A stretch of DNA of 64,000 nt, from the NCBI GenBank assembly GCA_947465645.1, contig CANIBQ010000014.1:13265-77264 (forward strand), in the 5' to 3' direction. Position numbers and translations under genes: made by a program. Each line of letters starts with the position of its first letter. Position 1 is the stretch's first letter. Below are positions 27,047-36,752 of this stretch, piece after piece. Under the pieces are notes generated by a model. It did not search any database. It saw only the letters and a list, made by a program, of their open reading frames with translations, and was not told the origin of the DNA. The stretch is from Acidobacteriota bacterium (GTDB lineage: Bacteria > Acidobacteriota > Vicinamibacteria > Vicinamibacterales > UBA2999).

Positions 27047-29295
27047 GGCACCTGCCGCGCCGTGACGCCGATTGGCCGCGCGTCGAGGGCCGCCGTACGC
27101 ATCACAAAATCGAACATCGTCCGGCGAAGATGCAGGTTCAGCCGAGGATCGGAGATGCCGTGCCGGGATTTTGGATACAGCATCATCTCGAACGATTTTC
27201 CCGCCTGCTCCAGCTCGTAGATGAATTGAATCGAATTCTGCAGGTGCACGTTGTCGTCCATCGTGCCGTGAAGCAGGAGCATGCGTCCGTGGAGATCGCG
27301 GGCGGCGAATCGCGGGGCGCTCTTTCGGTACCCGTCCGGGTTGCGCTGCGGGGTCTTCATGTAGCGCTCGGTGTAGATCGTGTCGTAGTCGCGCCAGTCG
27401 GTCACGGGCGCGCCGACGATCCCTCCCGTCCAGCTCGTGCTGTGCGTGAGCGCGTAGGCGGTCATGAACCCGCCAAAGCTCCAGCCGCTGAGGATGATGC
27501 GTGTCGGGTCGATGTACGGCTGCCGCTTCAGCCATGCGATCCCGTCCTCGAGATCGCGCAGCTCGTGCTCGCCGAAGTTGCCGTACACGGGCCACTGCGA
27601 TTCGGCGCCCTTGCCGCTCGCGCTCCGGTTATCGAGCAGCCAGACGACGACGCCGTGCTGTGCGAGCAACTGATGGAAGAGATACTGCGACCCGCCCCAC
27701 TCGTTTCTCACCACGGCGGCGTTCGGGCCGGCGTAGGTCAACTGGTACACCGGATAGCGGCGTGTCGCATCGAAACCGGGCGGCCTGATGATCAGGCCGT
27801 CCATCACGAACCCGTCGCGCGCCTCGACTTCGACGAACTCCGGCGCCGACAGCGAGAAGTCCGAGAGGGCCTGCACGCGATTGGCGCTGATCACCCGAAG
27901 CTCGGAGCCGTCCGTCGCATCGTGGAGCCGCACCTGGGTCGGCGTGGTGACGTTGCTCCAGCGATCGACGTAGCGCGTGAACGCAGGATTGAAATTCGCC
28001 GAATGGGTGCCGTCGGTCCGCGACACACGCGTCATCCCGCTGCCGTCCAGGCCAATCCGGTAGATGTCGGTGTCGACGTGACGCCTGGCGCCCGAGCTGA
28101 AATACAGACGCCGCGAGGCCTCGTCCACACCGTACAGAGCGCGCACGTCCCAGCGGCCGGTCGTCACCTGTCGAACCTGCGTGCCGTCTGGCCGGTACTG
28201 ATACAGGTGCTTGAATCCGCTGCGCTCGCTGAACCAGAGGAACGAGCCGTCCTTCAACCAGACCGGATTCCCGTTCTCGTTGACCCACGCCTTGGTCGTC
28301 TCGCGAAGCACCCGGCGCGGCCGTCCCGATGCCGGGTCGGCGAGATTCAGGTCGAGCCACGTCTGCTCGCGGTCCTGCACCTGGAAGACGACCTGCGCGC
28401 CGCCCGGCGCCCAGCCGACGTTGACGATCAGGAAGTCGCCACCGGCGTAAGCGGACAGGTCCACCCACGATGGCGCGCCGCCCGCGATCGCGCCGAGACC
28501 TAGTCTCGCCGTCGGATTTGGATCGCCGGCCTTCGGATAGTCGGTGACCTCGAGTTCCGGACGATACGGAATGTGATCGACGACCGTGTACTCGGGTACC
28601 GGGCGTTCGTTGAGCTGCAGAAACGCGACACGCGTGGAATCGGGGCTCCACCAGTAGGCGCGGAACCGGCCGCGTCCGTAGATCTCCTCCTGGTAGAGCC
28701 AGTCGAGCTTGCCGTTCAGGATCTCGCTGCTGCCGTCGGTCGTGACCGCCTGTTCGCGCTGCGACGCGACGTCGACGAGGTAGAGGTTGTTGCCGCGGAC
28801 GAAGGCGACCCGGCGGCCGTCGGGACTGAACGTGGCTTCCTCCTCGGTTCCCGCGGCCGACGTGAGCCGCACCGCCCGGCTGGAGGGGATGTCATACGAG
28901 TACAAGTCATCGCCGATGGAGAACAGCGCTGCGGTGCGCGCCGCGTTCAACGTGAAGTCACTGGAGCGGGAAATGCGTCCCGCGTCATCCCGCGAGACGC
29001 CCGGAACCGCCGCAATCGCGGCTTCCATCCGGGATTGATCGAAGAAAGGCGTGGTGCGGCCGGATGCAGCGTCGACTTTCAGCCAGTCGACGCCCCGCTC
29101 CGCGCGCTGCACGAGCAGGTAATGGTCGGCATCGAGCCAGGTGATATCGGGGGTGGGAGTACCACCGAAGTTGATACGGGCCTGCGGATCGTAGATGAGG
29201 TCTACCGTCAGCTCCCGCTGGGGCGCCTGCGCGCCGGCGGAGACGGCAAGGCTGACGACACCGATGGCCAGGAACCCGGAAAATCGTGAAGCCAT
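27043..29295 (-). CDS. Prolyl oligopeptidase S9 family (DPP IV-like) peptidase
   Basis: A 750-residue exported serine peptidase. The signal peptide ends SAGAQA. An eight-bladed beta-propeller-like region (about 40-500), with repeated patterns such as EEATFSPDGRRVAFVRGNNLYLVD, is followed by an alpha/beta-hydrolase domain. The catalytic triad is visible: Ser in GWSFGGF (about residue 602), Asp in HGTMDDNVH and His in KSRHGI. It probably cleaves X-Pro dipeptides outside the cytoplasm. The start lies 36 bases from the divergent beta-CASP gene. Its stop overlaps the start of an MTHFR-like gene, an unexplained pairing. Confidence 0.92.
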   Translation of the reverse strand: MASRFSGFLAIGVVSLAVSAGAQAPQRELTVDLIYDPQARINFGGTPTPDITWLDADHYLLVQRAERGVDWLKVDAASGRTTPFFDQSRMEAAIAAVPGVSRDDAGRISRSSDFTLNAARTAALFSIGDDLYSYDIPSSRAVRLTSAAGTEEEATFSPDGRRVAFVRGNNLYLVDVASQREQAVTTDGSSEILNGKLDWLYQEEIYGRGRFRAYWWSPDSTRVAFLQLNERPVPEYTVVDHIPYRPELEVTDYPKAGDPNPTARLGLGAIAGGAPSWVDLSAYAGGDFLIVNVGWAPGGAQVVFQVQDREQTWLDLNLADPASGRPRRVLRETTKAWVNENGNPVWLKDGSFLWFSERSGFKHLYQYRPDGTQVRQVTTGRWDVRALYGVDEASRRLYFSSGARRHVDTDIYRIGLDGSGMTRVSRTDGTHSANFNPAFTRYVDRWSNVTTPTQVRLHDATDGSELRVISANRVQALSDFSLSAPEFVEVEARDGFVMDGLIIRPPGFDATRRYPVYQLTYAGPNAAVVRNEWGGSQYLFHQLLAQHGVVVWLLDNRSASGKGAESQWPVYGNFGEHELRDLEDGIAWLKRQPYIDPTRIILSGWSFGGFMTAYALTHSTSWTGGIVGAPVTDWRDYDTIYTERYMKTPQRNPDGYRKSAPRFAARDLHGRMLLLHGTMDDNVHLQNSIQFIYELEQAGKSFEMMLYPKSRHGISDPRLNLHLRRTMFDFVMRTAALDARPIGVTARQVP

Positions 29296-29331
29296 GGGGT
29301 CAGATTAGCAGATTGGCTCTGCGCCTCTGAT

Positions 29332-30723
29332 ATGTTCTGGGTGTTGGCGACACTCACCTTTCTCGGCGCAGCGCGGACGGTTACCGGCTCCAAGTACCTG
29401 CTCGAACACGAAGGCACGCGAGTGCTGTTCGATTGCGGGCTCTTTCAAGGTCTCAAGGAGTTGCGGCTGCGAAACTGGGAGGATTTCCCGGTGCCCCCCA
29501 GTTCGATTCATGCCGTGGTCCTGACCCATGCGCACCTGGACCACGTCGGCTATCTGCCCCGCCTTGTGGCGCAGGGATTCCGGGGCCGCGCGTTCTGCAC
29601 GGCCGGCACCGCGGATCTCAGCCGACTTGTGCTGCCCGATTCAGGCCGCATCCACGAAGAGGACGCGCGCCAGGCAAACAGGCACGGGTATTCGAAGCAT
29701 CACCCGGCGCTCCCTCTCTACACGGAGTCGGACGCACAGCGCGCGCTCACGCAGCTTCAGCCCATGGGATATCAGCGGGCGATTGAAGTCGCGCCAGGAG
29801 TCACGATCGAATTCGTTCTTGCCGGCCACCTGCTCGGAGCGGCCTACGTGGTTGTTCGGCTCGCGGAGGGGCGCACCATCCTCTTCGGCGGAGACCTTGG
29901 AAGGTACAACCGGCCGGTGCTGCAGGACCCCTCCGACGCCACGAGCGCCGACGTCGTGCTGGTCGAGTCAACATACGGCGATCGCGATCACGCGGCTGAT
30001 GATCAGGGGGAGCAGCTCGCCGAGGTCATTCGCGACACGGCGCGGCGCGGCGGAAAGCTGATCATCCCGTCGTTCGCGATCGGACGAGTCGAGGAGCTCT
30101 TGTACTGGGTGCGGCGTCTGGAGCAGGAGCGTCGCATCCCCGTGCAGCCGGTGTACGTCGACAGCCCCATGGCGACCGAGGCGCTGCGGTTCTATTCGAA
30201 CCGCGTCTCCGAGCTCGATGCCGACATGCGTCCGGCAGAGAAGTCGGCCGCGGTGTTCGCCACGGCGAGATTCCAGGCGGTGGCCTCGGTGCAGCAATCG
30301 AAGGAGCTCACCGCCAGCCGCCGCCCGGCCACGGTCATCTCAGCGAGCGGGATGGCGACCGGCGGCCGCGTGCTCCACCACCTCGCGGCGGCGTTGCCCG
30401 ACCCGAAGAACACGGTCTTGTTTGTCGGCTACCAGGCGGCCGGCACGCGGGGCCGTTCGTTGGTGGACGGCGCGGCAGAGGTCAAGATCCATGGTCAGTT
30501 GGTGCGCGTGGGCGCGCGTATAGCCAGGATCGACTCGATGTCGGCGCACGCGGACCGCGGGGAGATTCTCCGCTGGCTGGGGACCTTCCCGGCCCCTCCC
30601 GGCAAGCTGTACCTGGTTCATGGTGAGCCGGCGTCACTGGAGGCGCTCAAGGCGCTCATCGTCGAGCGATTGCAGTGGACCACCCCCAACGTTCCGCAGC
30701 ACAAGGAGCGGATCGACATCTAA
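29332..30723 (+). CDS. Metallo-beta-lactamase/beta-CASP RNA-processing-type hydrolase
   Basis: A 463-residue zinc hydrolase. An MBL core with THAHLDHVGYLPRL, GHLLGAAY and GGDLGRYNRP is interrupted by a beta-CASP insertion (about 215-370) containing PSFAIGRVEELLY and ISASGMATGGRVLHHL. A C-terminal RNA-specificity domain with SMSAHADRGEIL follows. Such enzymes are RNA exonucleases or endonucleases of the CPSF73/RNase J-like group. It may process or degrade mRNA; the exact activity is unverified. The stop TAA overlaps the ATG of a 36-codon frame (TAATG). Confidence 0.9.
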   Translation: MFWVLATLTFLGAARTVTGSKYLLEHEGTRVLFDCGLFQGLKELRLRNWEDFPVPPSSIHAVVLTHAHLDHVGYLPRLVAQGFRGRAFCTAGTADLSRLVLPDSGRIHEEDARQANRHGYSKHHPALPLYTESDAQRALTQLQPMGYQRAIEVAPGVTIEFVLAGHLLGAAYVVVRLAEGRTILFGGDLGRYNRPVLQDPSDATSADVVLVESTYGDRDHAADDQGEQLAEVIRDTARRGGKLIIPSFAIGRVEELLYWVRRLEQERRIPVQPVYVDSPMATEALRFYSNRVSELDADMRPAEKSAAVFATARFQAVASVQQSKELTASRRPATVISASGMATGGRVLHHLAAALPDPKNTVLFVGYQAAGTRGRSLVDGAAEVKIHGQLVRVGARIARIDSMSAHADRGEILRWLGTFPAPPGKLYLVHGEPASLEALKALIVERLQWTTPNVPQHKERIDI

Positions 30724-30833
30724 TGCGGCGGGACCGGAGCGAAGCGATCGACGACACGGAGGTTGTGCAGGTGCACGCCGACGGCTTCCGCTCGCTCGCT
30801 CGGCACGACCGTCAGCCCGCCTCCTCGCGGTAG
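30723..30833 (+). CDS. Possible 36-residue leader ORF (weak)
   Basis: A small frame begins with an ATG that overlaps the preceding stop (TAATG) and ends with a TAG directly adjacent to the next gene's ATG. It is in the same frame as that aminotransferase, so only one stop separates them. The peptide is Arg/Asp-rich and resembles nothing I know. No ribosome binding site is visible for the downstream ATG, so this stretch could drive coupled translation. It may equally be chance. Confidence 0.2.
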   Translation: MRRDRSEAIDDTEVVQVHADGFRSLARHDRQPASSR

Positions 30834-31994
30834 ATGTTCTCCAGCCGCCTACCGCCCCAGACAGAGACAAACGAGCTGACGCGTGCCCTGGCGGCGCTGC
30901 GGGCGAGGGGAGCGGCGGTCGCGGATCTGACCGAATCGAACCCGACTCGGGCTGGCATCCCGTATCCCGACGGACTCCTGGCCCCGCTCGCGCAGGCGCG
31001 CGCGCTCGAGTACGAGCCGCATCCCCTCGGGCTCCCCTCGGCTCGCGCAGCCGTGGCCGCCGATCATCGCCGTCGTGGCGTGGTCGTCGACCCGGCGCAC
31101 ATCGTGTTGACGGCGAGCACGAGCGAGGCGTACGCCTGGCTGTTCAAGCTGCTCTGTGACCCGGGCGACTGCGTGCTGGTACCGCGACCCAGCTATCCGT
31201 TGTTCGAGCACCTGACCCGCCTCGAAGGCGTGCGCGCCGAGCCGTACGATCTCGAGTATCACGGCCGGTGGGAAATCGACGCCGACCAGTTGCGCACGGC
31301 GCCGCATGACGTGAAGGCGATTCTCGTCGTGTCTCCCAACAATCCGACCGGGTCGTACATCTCGTCCGTCGAATGCGAACGGCTCTCGGCGGTATGCCGG
31401 GATCGACGTTGGGCCCTTGTCGCTGATGAAGTGTTTGCCGACTATCCGCTCGACGCCTCGTCGCCGCTGACCGACCTTGCGGCGAAAGCGGACGTGCTGT
31501 CGTTCACCCTGGCAGGCTTGTCGAAGTCGGCCGGCCTTCCGCAGGTGAAGCTCGGATGGATCGTGGCGGGCGGCCCGCCGACCGAGCGCGACGCGGCGCT
31601 GTCGGCGCTTGAATTGATTGCAGACAGCTTCCTGTCAGTGAGCACACCCGTGCAGCTCGCGGCGCCCGATCTACTTCGCGGGGGCGCGGAGATCCGGGCG
31701 GCCATTCAGCGCCGAACCCGCGGCAACCTCGATGCGCTGCGCGAGACCGCCCGCCAGTTTCCGGCGTGCGAGGTCTTGCGCGTCGAAGGGGGCTGGTCGG
31801 CGGTGATCCGGGTGCCCGCCACGCGAGGCGAAGAGCGGCTGGTGCTCGATGTGCTCGAGAACGAACGGGTGCTCGTGCATCCGGGGTATTTTTTCGATTT
31901 CCGCAGCGAGGCTTTCATCGTCGTCAGCCTGTTGACGGATGCGGCCGTTTTCCGCGACGCGATCGCGCGCGTCCTCCGGTTTGCGGCGTGCTGA
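30834..31994 (+). CDS. PLP-dependent aminotransferase, class I/II
   Basis: A 386-residue cytoplasmic fold-type I enzyme. It has DLTESNPTRAGIPYP near the N-terminus, ILTASTSEAYAWLFKLL, VSPNNPTGSYIS, LVADEVFADYPL and the PLP-lysine segment TLAGLSKSAGLPQVKLGW. This is a distinct subgroup from the enzyme at 20802-22037, lacking the AlaA-style GDP motif. The amino donor is not identifiable. The family start MFSSRLPP is used although an in-frame TAG lies immediately before it. The malQ gene follows after 67 bases. Confidence 0.85.
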   Translation: MFSSRLPPQTETNELTRALAALRARGAAVADLTESNPTRAGIPYPDGLLAPLAQARALEYEPHPLGLPSARAAVAADHRRRGVVVDPAHIVLTASTSEAYAWLFKLLCDPGDCVLVPRPSYPLFEHLTRLEGVRAEPYDLEYHGRWEIDADQLRTAPHDVKAILVVSPNNPTGSYISSVECERLSAVCRDRRWALVADEVFADYPLDASSPLTDLAAKADVLSFTLAGLSKSAGLPQVKLGWIVAGGPPTERDAALSALELIADSFLSVSTPVQLAAPDLLRGGAEIRAAIQRRTRGNLDALRETARQFPACEVLRVEGGWSAVIRVPATRGEERLVLDVLENERVLVHPGYFFDFRSEAFIVVSLLTDAAVFRDAIARVLRFAAC

Positions 31995-32061
31995 TCGCAC
32001 CACATTCGGCCGTCGGCGGCATTGCTCTTGCTAACGTGGGAGATTCGGGGCTGGATCCCCT

Positions 32062-33654
32062 ATGACGCGACCACGATCGACATCGCGCCGCGCGGGAGTG
32101 CTCGTTCCGCTCTTCTCCCTTGCGTCCACCCGCAGTTGGGGGATCGGCGAGATCGGAGACGTCGCGGACACGGCACGCTGGCTGGAGGGCGCCGGGCAGC
32201 GGATGCTGCAACTGCTGCCGATCAACGAGATGCCTCCGGGCGTGACGTCGCCGTATTCCGCGCTCAGCGCGATGGCGATCGACCCTCAATTCATCACGCT
32301 CGATCACGTGGAGGATTTCGTGGAACTGGGCGGCGAACAGGCGCTCGAGCCCGCCCTGCGCGTGCGCCTCGCCGCCGCGCGCCTCGCGCCGCGGATCGAC
32401 TACGACGCCGTGCGTGACCTGAAGCAGATCGCGCTGCGCCGCGCGTTCGAGCGGTTTCGCGATATCGAATGGGCATCCGGCACGCGCCGGGCCGCCGCGT
32501 GCCGGGCCTACATCGCGGAGCAGGCCTGGTGGCTGGACGACTACGCCCTGTTCCGGGCGCTGCACGCGCGCCATGAGGAGCGAGCATGGACCGACTGGCC
32601 CGAGCCCGTGCGAAGCCGGGCGCCCGACTCGCTCGAACAGGCGCGCGCAGAGCTTGCCGACGACATCCTCTACCGGCAGTACCTGCAGTGGATTGCCGGC
32701 GACCAATGGGGCAGTGCCCGCGACGCGGCGGGTGACGTCGCCCTGTTGGGAGACCTGCCGTTCATGGTCAGCGGCGACAGCGCCGACGTGTGGGCGCGGC
32801 AGGACGAGTTCCGCATGGACGCGTCGGTGGGCGTACCACCTGACGCGTTCAGCGAAACGGGACAGGACTGGGGGCTACCGGTCTATCGATGGGACGTCCT
32901 CGCCGAGCGCGACTTCGACTGGCTGCGCAACCGCGCCCGGCGCAACGCCGATCTCTTCGACGGCTACCGCGTCGATCATCTCGTCGGCTTCTATCGCACG
33001 TACTTCCGGCCGCACGCGGGCGGAGAACCGCAGTTCACGCCGCCCGACGAGCCGGCGCAGGTCGCGCTCGGAGAGCGCGTGCTCGGCGTCTTCCGTGAGC
33101 CCGGCGCGGAGATCATCGCGGAAGACCTCGGCGTCGTGCCCGATTTCGTGCGCGAGTCGCTCGCCCGGCTGTCAGTGCCCGGATACAAGGTGTTTCGTTG
33201 GGAGCGCGACTGGCGCGTCGACGGACAGCCGTTCAAGGATCCCTCCGCGTATCCCCCGACCTCCGTCGCCACGTCGGGCACGCACGACACCGAGCCGATG
33301 CGTGTGTGGTGGGAAGGCGCGCCGCGCGAGGAGAGAGCGGCGGCATTGGCCATTCCATCCGTCCGCAGCCGCCTGATGGACGAGGACGTGGCCCGCGCGC
33401 TCGGCGCGCCGGACCTGCCCCACGCGGTTCACGAGGCGCTGATCGAGGCGCTGTATGCGTCGGGATCAGACATCCTGATCCTGCCGATCCAGGACGTCTT
33501 CGGCTGGCGGGACCGCATCAATCAACCCGCGACGGTCAGCGATGCCAACTGGACGTGGCGGCTGCCGTGGCCGACCGATCGCCTGAGTACCCAGCCCGCG
33601 GCGATGGCGGTCGCCGCGCAGCTCCGCGAATGGTCTACGCGCCACGGGCGGTGA
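32062..33654 (+). CDS. malQ: 4-alpha-glucanotransferase (amylomaltase)
   Basis: A 530-residue GH77 enzyme that transfers glucan segments in maltodextrin and glycogen metabolism. Family signatures are [28 protein letters not shown] with [21 protein letters not shown] (nucleophile Asp region), [11 protein letters not shown] (acid/base Glu region) and SGTHDTEPM. The cytoplasmic location is expected because no signal peptide is present. The start ATG was taken at the first methionine before the conserved PLFSL. Its 3' end overlaps the convergent glnS stop by 20 bases. Confidence 0.93.
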   Translation: MTRPRSTSRRAGVLVPLFSLASTRSWGIGEIGDVADTARWLEGAGQRMLQLLPINEMPPGVTSPYSALSAMAIDPQFITLDHVEDFVELGGEQALEPALRVRLAAARLAPRIDYDAVRDLKQIALRRAFERFRDIEWASGTRRAAACRAYIAEQAWWLDDYALFRALHARHEERAWTDWPEPVRSRAPDSLEQARAELADDILYRQYLQWIAGDQWGSARDAAGDVALLGDLPFMVSGDSADVWARQDEFRMDASVGVPPDAFSETGQDWGLPVYRWDVLAERDFDWLRNRARRNADLFDGYRVDHLVGFYRTYFRPHAGGEPQFTPPDEPAQVALGERVLGVFREPGAEIIAEDLGVVPDFVRESLARLSVPGYKVFRWERDWRVDGQPFKDPSAYPPTSVATSGTHDTEPMRVWWEGAPREERAAALAIPSVRSRLMDEDVARALGAPDLPHAVHEALIEALYASGSDILILPIQDVFGWRDRINQPATVSDANWTWRLPWPTDRLSTQPAAMAVAAQLREWSTRHGR

Positions 33655-35344
33655 TCTTCGCCCAGGAGTCTTTGAGCGTCACCGTACGGTTGAAGACCGG
33701 CGTCCCGTCACGCGAATCGGGATCCACGCAGAAGTAGCCCTGTCGTTCGAACTGGAATCGGCTGCCGGCGGATGCGGACGCCAGCGCCGGTTCGACCTTG
33801 GCGCCGGTGACGCGTTCGAGCGAGCGTGGGTTGAGATCGGTCAGCGGGTCGCGTCCGCCCTCGCCGGGATCGGCTGACTGGAACAGCCGGTCGTAGAGAC
33901 GCAGTTCGGCGTCCACGGCGTGCGCCGCGGACACCCAGTGAATCGTCCCCTTCACGCGCCGCGTCGCCGTCGGCCCATTCAGCGAATCGGCATCGTAGGT
34001 GCAGCGCAGCTCGGTGATGGCGCCTGACGCATCCTTGCTCACCCCCTCGCATTTCAGGATGTAGGCGTACCGCAGGCGCACCTCGCTGCCGGGAGAGAGC
34101 CGGAAGAACTTCTTCGGAGGCGCCTCCATGAAGTCCTCGCTCTCGATGAAGAGGGTGCGCGAGAAGGGAAGCCGGCGCGTGCCGGCCGACGCGTCCTCGG
34201 GGTTGTTGACGGCGTCTACGTACTCGACGCGATCCTCCGGATAGTTCTCGACGACCACCCTGATCGGCCGCACCACCGCCATCGCGCGCGGCGCGCGCTT
34301 GTTGAGATCCTCGCGCACCGTGTGCTCGAGCAGCGCCATGTCGATGACGTTCTCCTTCTTGGCCACGCCGATGCGCGCGCAGAAGTCGCGGATGGCCTCG
34401 GGGGTGTAGCCGCGGCGCCGGAGGCCCGCAATCGTCGGCATCCGGGGATCTTCCCACCCGTTCACCAGCTTCTGCTCCACGAGCGCGAGCAGCTTCCGCT
34501 TGCTCATGATCGTGAAGCTCAGGTTGAGCCGGGCGAACTCGATCTGCTGCGGCCGCGACTTGAACTCGGGCGCGGCGGCGCCGAGATTGTCGACGCACCA
34601 GTCGTACAGCGGCCGGTGATCCTCGAACTCGAGCGTGCAGATCGAGTGCGTGATGCCCTCGAGCGCATCCGAGATCGGGTGCGCGTAGTCGTAGGTGGGA
34701 TAGATCCGCCACGCGTCGCCGGTGCGGTGATGCGTCGCGTGCCTGATGCGGTACAGCGTCGGGTCCCGCATGTTCATGTTCGGCGACGCCATGTCGATCT
34801 TCGCGCGCAGCACGTGCGCGCCGTCGCGAAACTCACCGCTGCGCATGCGCCGCAGGAGATCGAGGTTCTCCTCGACGGAGCGGTCGCGGTAGGGGCTGTT
34901 CCGGCCAGGTTCGGTCAGCGTCCCGCGGTACTCGCGGATCTGGTCGGCGGTCAGGCTGTCGACGTAGGCCTTGCCGTCCCGGATCAACTGCTCCGCGTAC
35001 TGGTAGAGCAGCTCGAAGTTGTCGGACGCGTAGAACATCCGGCCGTCCCAGTCGAAGCCGAGCCACCGGACGTCTTCCTGGATGGCGTCGACGTACTCGA
35101 CGTCTTCCTTCGCGGGATTGGTGTCGTCGAACCGCAGGTTGCACAGCCCGCCACAATCGGCGGCGACGCCGAAGTTCAGGCAGATCGACTTGGCGTGGCC
35201 GATATGGAGGTAGCCATTCGGCTCGGGAGGGAAGCGCGTGTGCACGCGCCCGCCGTGCTTCCCGGCACGCAGGTCTTCCGCGACGATCTCGCGGATAAAA
35301 TCGCTCTGGGCCGCCGGCGCGGCGGCACCGGCTTCTGAGTCCAT
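33635..35344 (-). CDS. glnS: Glutaminyl-tRNA synthetase
   Basis: A 569-residue class Ic aminoacyl-tRNA synthetase that charges tRNA-Gln with glutamine. The HIGH motif is in [17 protein letters not shown] and the KMSKS equivalent is IMSKRK. The C-terminal anticodon-binding beta-barrel region is complete. GlnRS is patchily distributed in bacteria and is thought to derive from eukaryotes, so this organism may not need the Glu-tRNA amidotransferase for Gln. RmuC starts upstream on the same strand, ten bases away. Confidence 0.95.
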   Translation of the reverse strand: MDSEAGAAAPAAQSDFIREIVAEDLRAGKHGGRVHTRFPPEPNGYLHIGHAKSICLNFGVAADCGGLCNLRFDDTNPAKEDVEYVDAIQEDVRWLGFDWDGRMFYASDNFELLYQYAEQLIRDGKAYVDSLTADQIREYRGTLTEPGRNSPYRDRSVEENLDLLRRMRSGEFRDGAHVLRAKIDMASPNMNMRDPTLYRIRHATHHRTGDAWRIYPTYDYAHPISDALEGITHSICTLEFEDHRPLYDWCVDNLGAAAPEFKSRPQQIEFARLNLSFTIMSKRKLLALVEQKLVNGWEDPRMPTIAGLRRRGYTPEAIRDFCARIGVAKKENVIDMALLEHTVREDLNKRAPRAMAVVRPIRVVVENYPEDRVEYVDAVNNPEDASAGTRRLPFSRTLFIESEDFMEAPPKKFFRLSPGSEVRLRYAYILKCEGVSKDASGAITELRCTYDADSLNGPTATRRVKGTIHWVSAAHAVDAELRLYDRLFQSADPGEGGRDPLTDLNPRSLERVTGAKVEPALASASAGSRFQFERQGYFCVDPDSRDGTPVFNRTVTLKDSWAKITARGA

Positions 35345-35354
35345 CCGCTAATTA

Positions 35355-36578
35355 TTACGTGACATCACGTTCGGTGCTCGTCGAAGCGTCCGGATCTCTG
35401 CTTGACTGACTTTCAGGATCTCTGCCTGACTGACCTTCAGGTAGTCCCATCAGGCCGGCCCGCTTCAGCGCACGCGGCACCGTGTCGATCGGCTCTGGCG
35501 TGAGCAGCTCGGGGGCCGCGGTCACCTCCAGGTCCTTGAGGCGGCGCGCACTGACCAGGAGGCGCGATTCGAACGACCCGACCGCGTCGTTGTAGGCGCC
35601 AACAGCGCCGTTGAGCTTCTTTCCGACCTCGTTGAAGTGGTCGGCAAACTTCGCGAGGCGCTCGTAGAAGTCTTTCCCCAGCTGCGCGACCTCGCGGTAG
35701 TTCTCGGCCAGCGCCTCCTGCCGCCATGATTGTGCCGCCGTCGTCAACAGCGCGATCAGCGTAATGGGGCTGGCGAGGAGCACCTTGTGCGCGAATCCGC
35801 GCTCGATCAGCTTGTTGTCGCGTTGCAGCGCCGCGCTGAACAGCATCTCCCCCGGCAGGAACATCACGACCATCTCGGGAGAATCGCCGAGCGTCTCCCA
35901 ATACGCCTTGCTCCCCAGTTTGTCCATGTGGTCGAGCACGTGCCGCGCGTGCAGCTCCAGCTTCGCCGTGCGGGCATTGTCGTCGGCCGCTTCCTGTGCG
36001 TCGAGAAACGCCTCGAGCGGCGTCTTCACGTCGACGACGATGCGCTTGCCGCCGGGCAGGTGGACGATCGCGTCGGGGCGGAGGCGGCCGTTGTCGCCGT
36101 ACAGGGTGGGTTGCTCCTCGAAGTCGCAGTGCTGCAGCATGCCGGTGATTTCGAGCACTCGGCGCAGTTGCATCTCTCCCCACCGGCCGCGCACCGACGG
36201 CGTCCGCAGCGCGCGAGACAACGTGTCGGTCGTCGAGTTGAGCGTGCTGACCTTCTCGGTCAGCCTCGCGTAGGCCTCGACCCGCGCGCGCTCCACCTCT
36301 TCGAGGCGGAGGTCGACTTTCTTCAGCGTGTCGGCAATCGGCTTGGCCAGGTCGAAGAATGCCGTGCGGTTGTCCTGGAGCGCGTCCCTGGCGAGCGATT
36401 GAAAGGTCTCGCGTAGCTTCTTGTCGGTCTGGTCGAGCTGATCCTTGGTGGCGCCAAGCGCTTCCTTCTGGCGGGCGAGCTCATCTGCGAGCGACTGGTT
36501 GCGGGCGACAAGCGTGGCAATGGCCGCCGCAACAACGGCCACGAGGACGGCCGCGACGGCAACAAGGATCCAATTCAT
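35355..36578 (-). CDS. rmuC: DNA recombination protein RmuC
   Basis: A 407-residue membrane-anchored protein. An N-terminal hydrophobic segment is followed by a coiled coil (about 28-120), then the RmuC domain, with SVRGRWGEMQLRRVLE, DAIVHLPGGKRIVVDVKTPL and VVMFLPGEMLFSAAL. The domain is PD-(D/E)xK-related; RmuC is linked to limiting DNA inversions in E. coli. The C-terminus holds two copies of an eight-residue repeat encoded by a 24-base tandem repeat. A TACACT box on the minus strand (about 36603-36598) is a possible -10 element 20 bases before the start. Confidence 0.92.
   Translation of the reverse strand: MNWILVAVAAVLVAVVAAAIATLVARNQSLADELARQKEALGATKDQLDQTDKKLRETFQSLARDALQDNRTAFFDLAKPIADTLKKVDLRLEEVERARVEAYARLTEKVSTLNSTTDTLSRALRTPSVRGRWGEMQLRRVLEITGMLQHCDFEEQPTLYGDNGRLRPDAIVHLPGGKRIVVDVKTPLEAFLDAQEAADDNARTAKLELHARHVLDHMDKLGSKAYWETLGDSPEMVVMFLPGEMLFSAALQRDNKLIERGFAHKVLLASPITLIALLTTAAQSWRQEALAENYREVAQLGKDFYERLAKFADHFNEVGKKLNGAVGAYNDAVGSFESRLLVSARRLKDLEVTAAPELLTPEPIDTVPRALKRAGLMGLPEGQSGRDPESQSSRDPDASTSTERDVT
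35393..35440. repeat. Two-copy 24-base tandem repeat inside rmuC
   Basis: Units 35393-35416 and 35417-35440 are identical except for two positions. They encode an in-frame E-[GS]-Q-S-[GS]-R-D-P repeat in the disordered tail of RmuC. Such repeats can change copy number by slippage. Confidence 0.9.
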
Positions 36579-36752
36579 GAAGGGGTGCGGAGAAGGAAGT
36601 GTAGCAGCCCTCGCCTTACAGAAGCCTTCGATCGGGCGACCAAACTGTAATCACCGGCGGACCACAGCCGTATTGCGTGTCCGTAAACGCCTTGTTTTCC
36701 AGCACTTCTGAGCCCTGGCACTGGGGGTGCGGTCGTTGCAGCGCCTCACTGC

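Noticed and set aside
27047..27595. N-terminal extension of the MTHFR-like gene
   Set aside because: The extension lies inside the upstream peptidase gene, and GTG 27046 overlaps its stop in a normal coupled arrangement.
26983..28503. 506-codon open frame antisense to the S9 peptidase
   Set aside because: Shadow frame; arginine/histidine-rich with no recognisable domain, while the opposite strand is a complete DPP IV-like enzyme.
35570..35592. GTTCGAATC-like T-loop sequence
   Set aside because: It lies inside rmuC coding sequence with no acceptor or anticodon stem, so it is not a tRNA gene.
36579..36752. Promoter or RNA gene in the 174-base gap
   Set aside because: A TGGCAC followed 14 bases later by TTGC does not match sigma-54 spacing, and no tRNA or structured RNA was found.
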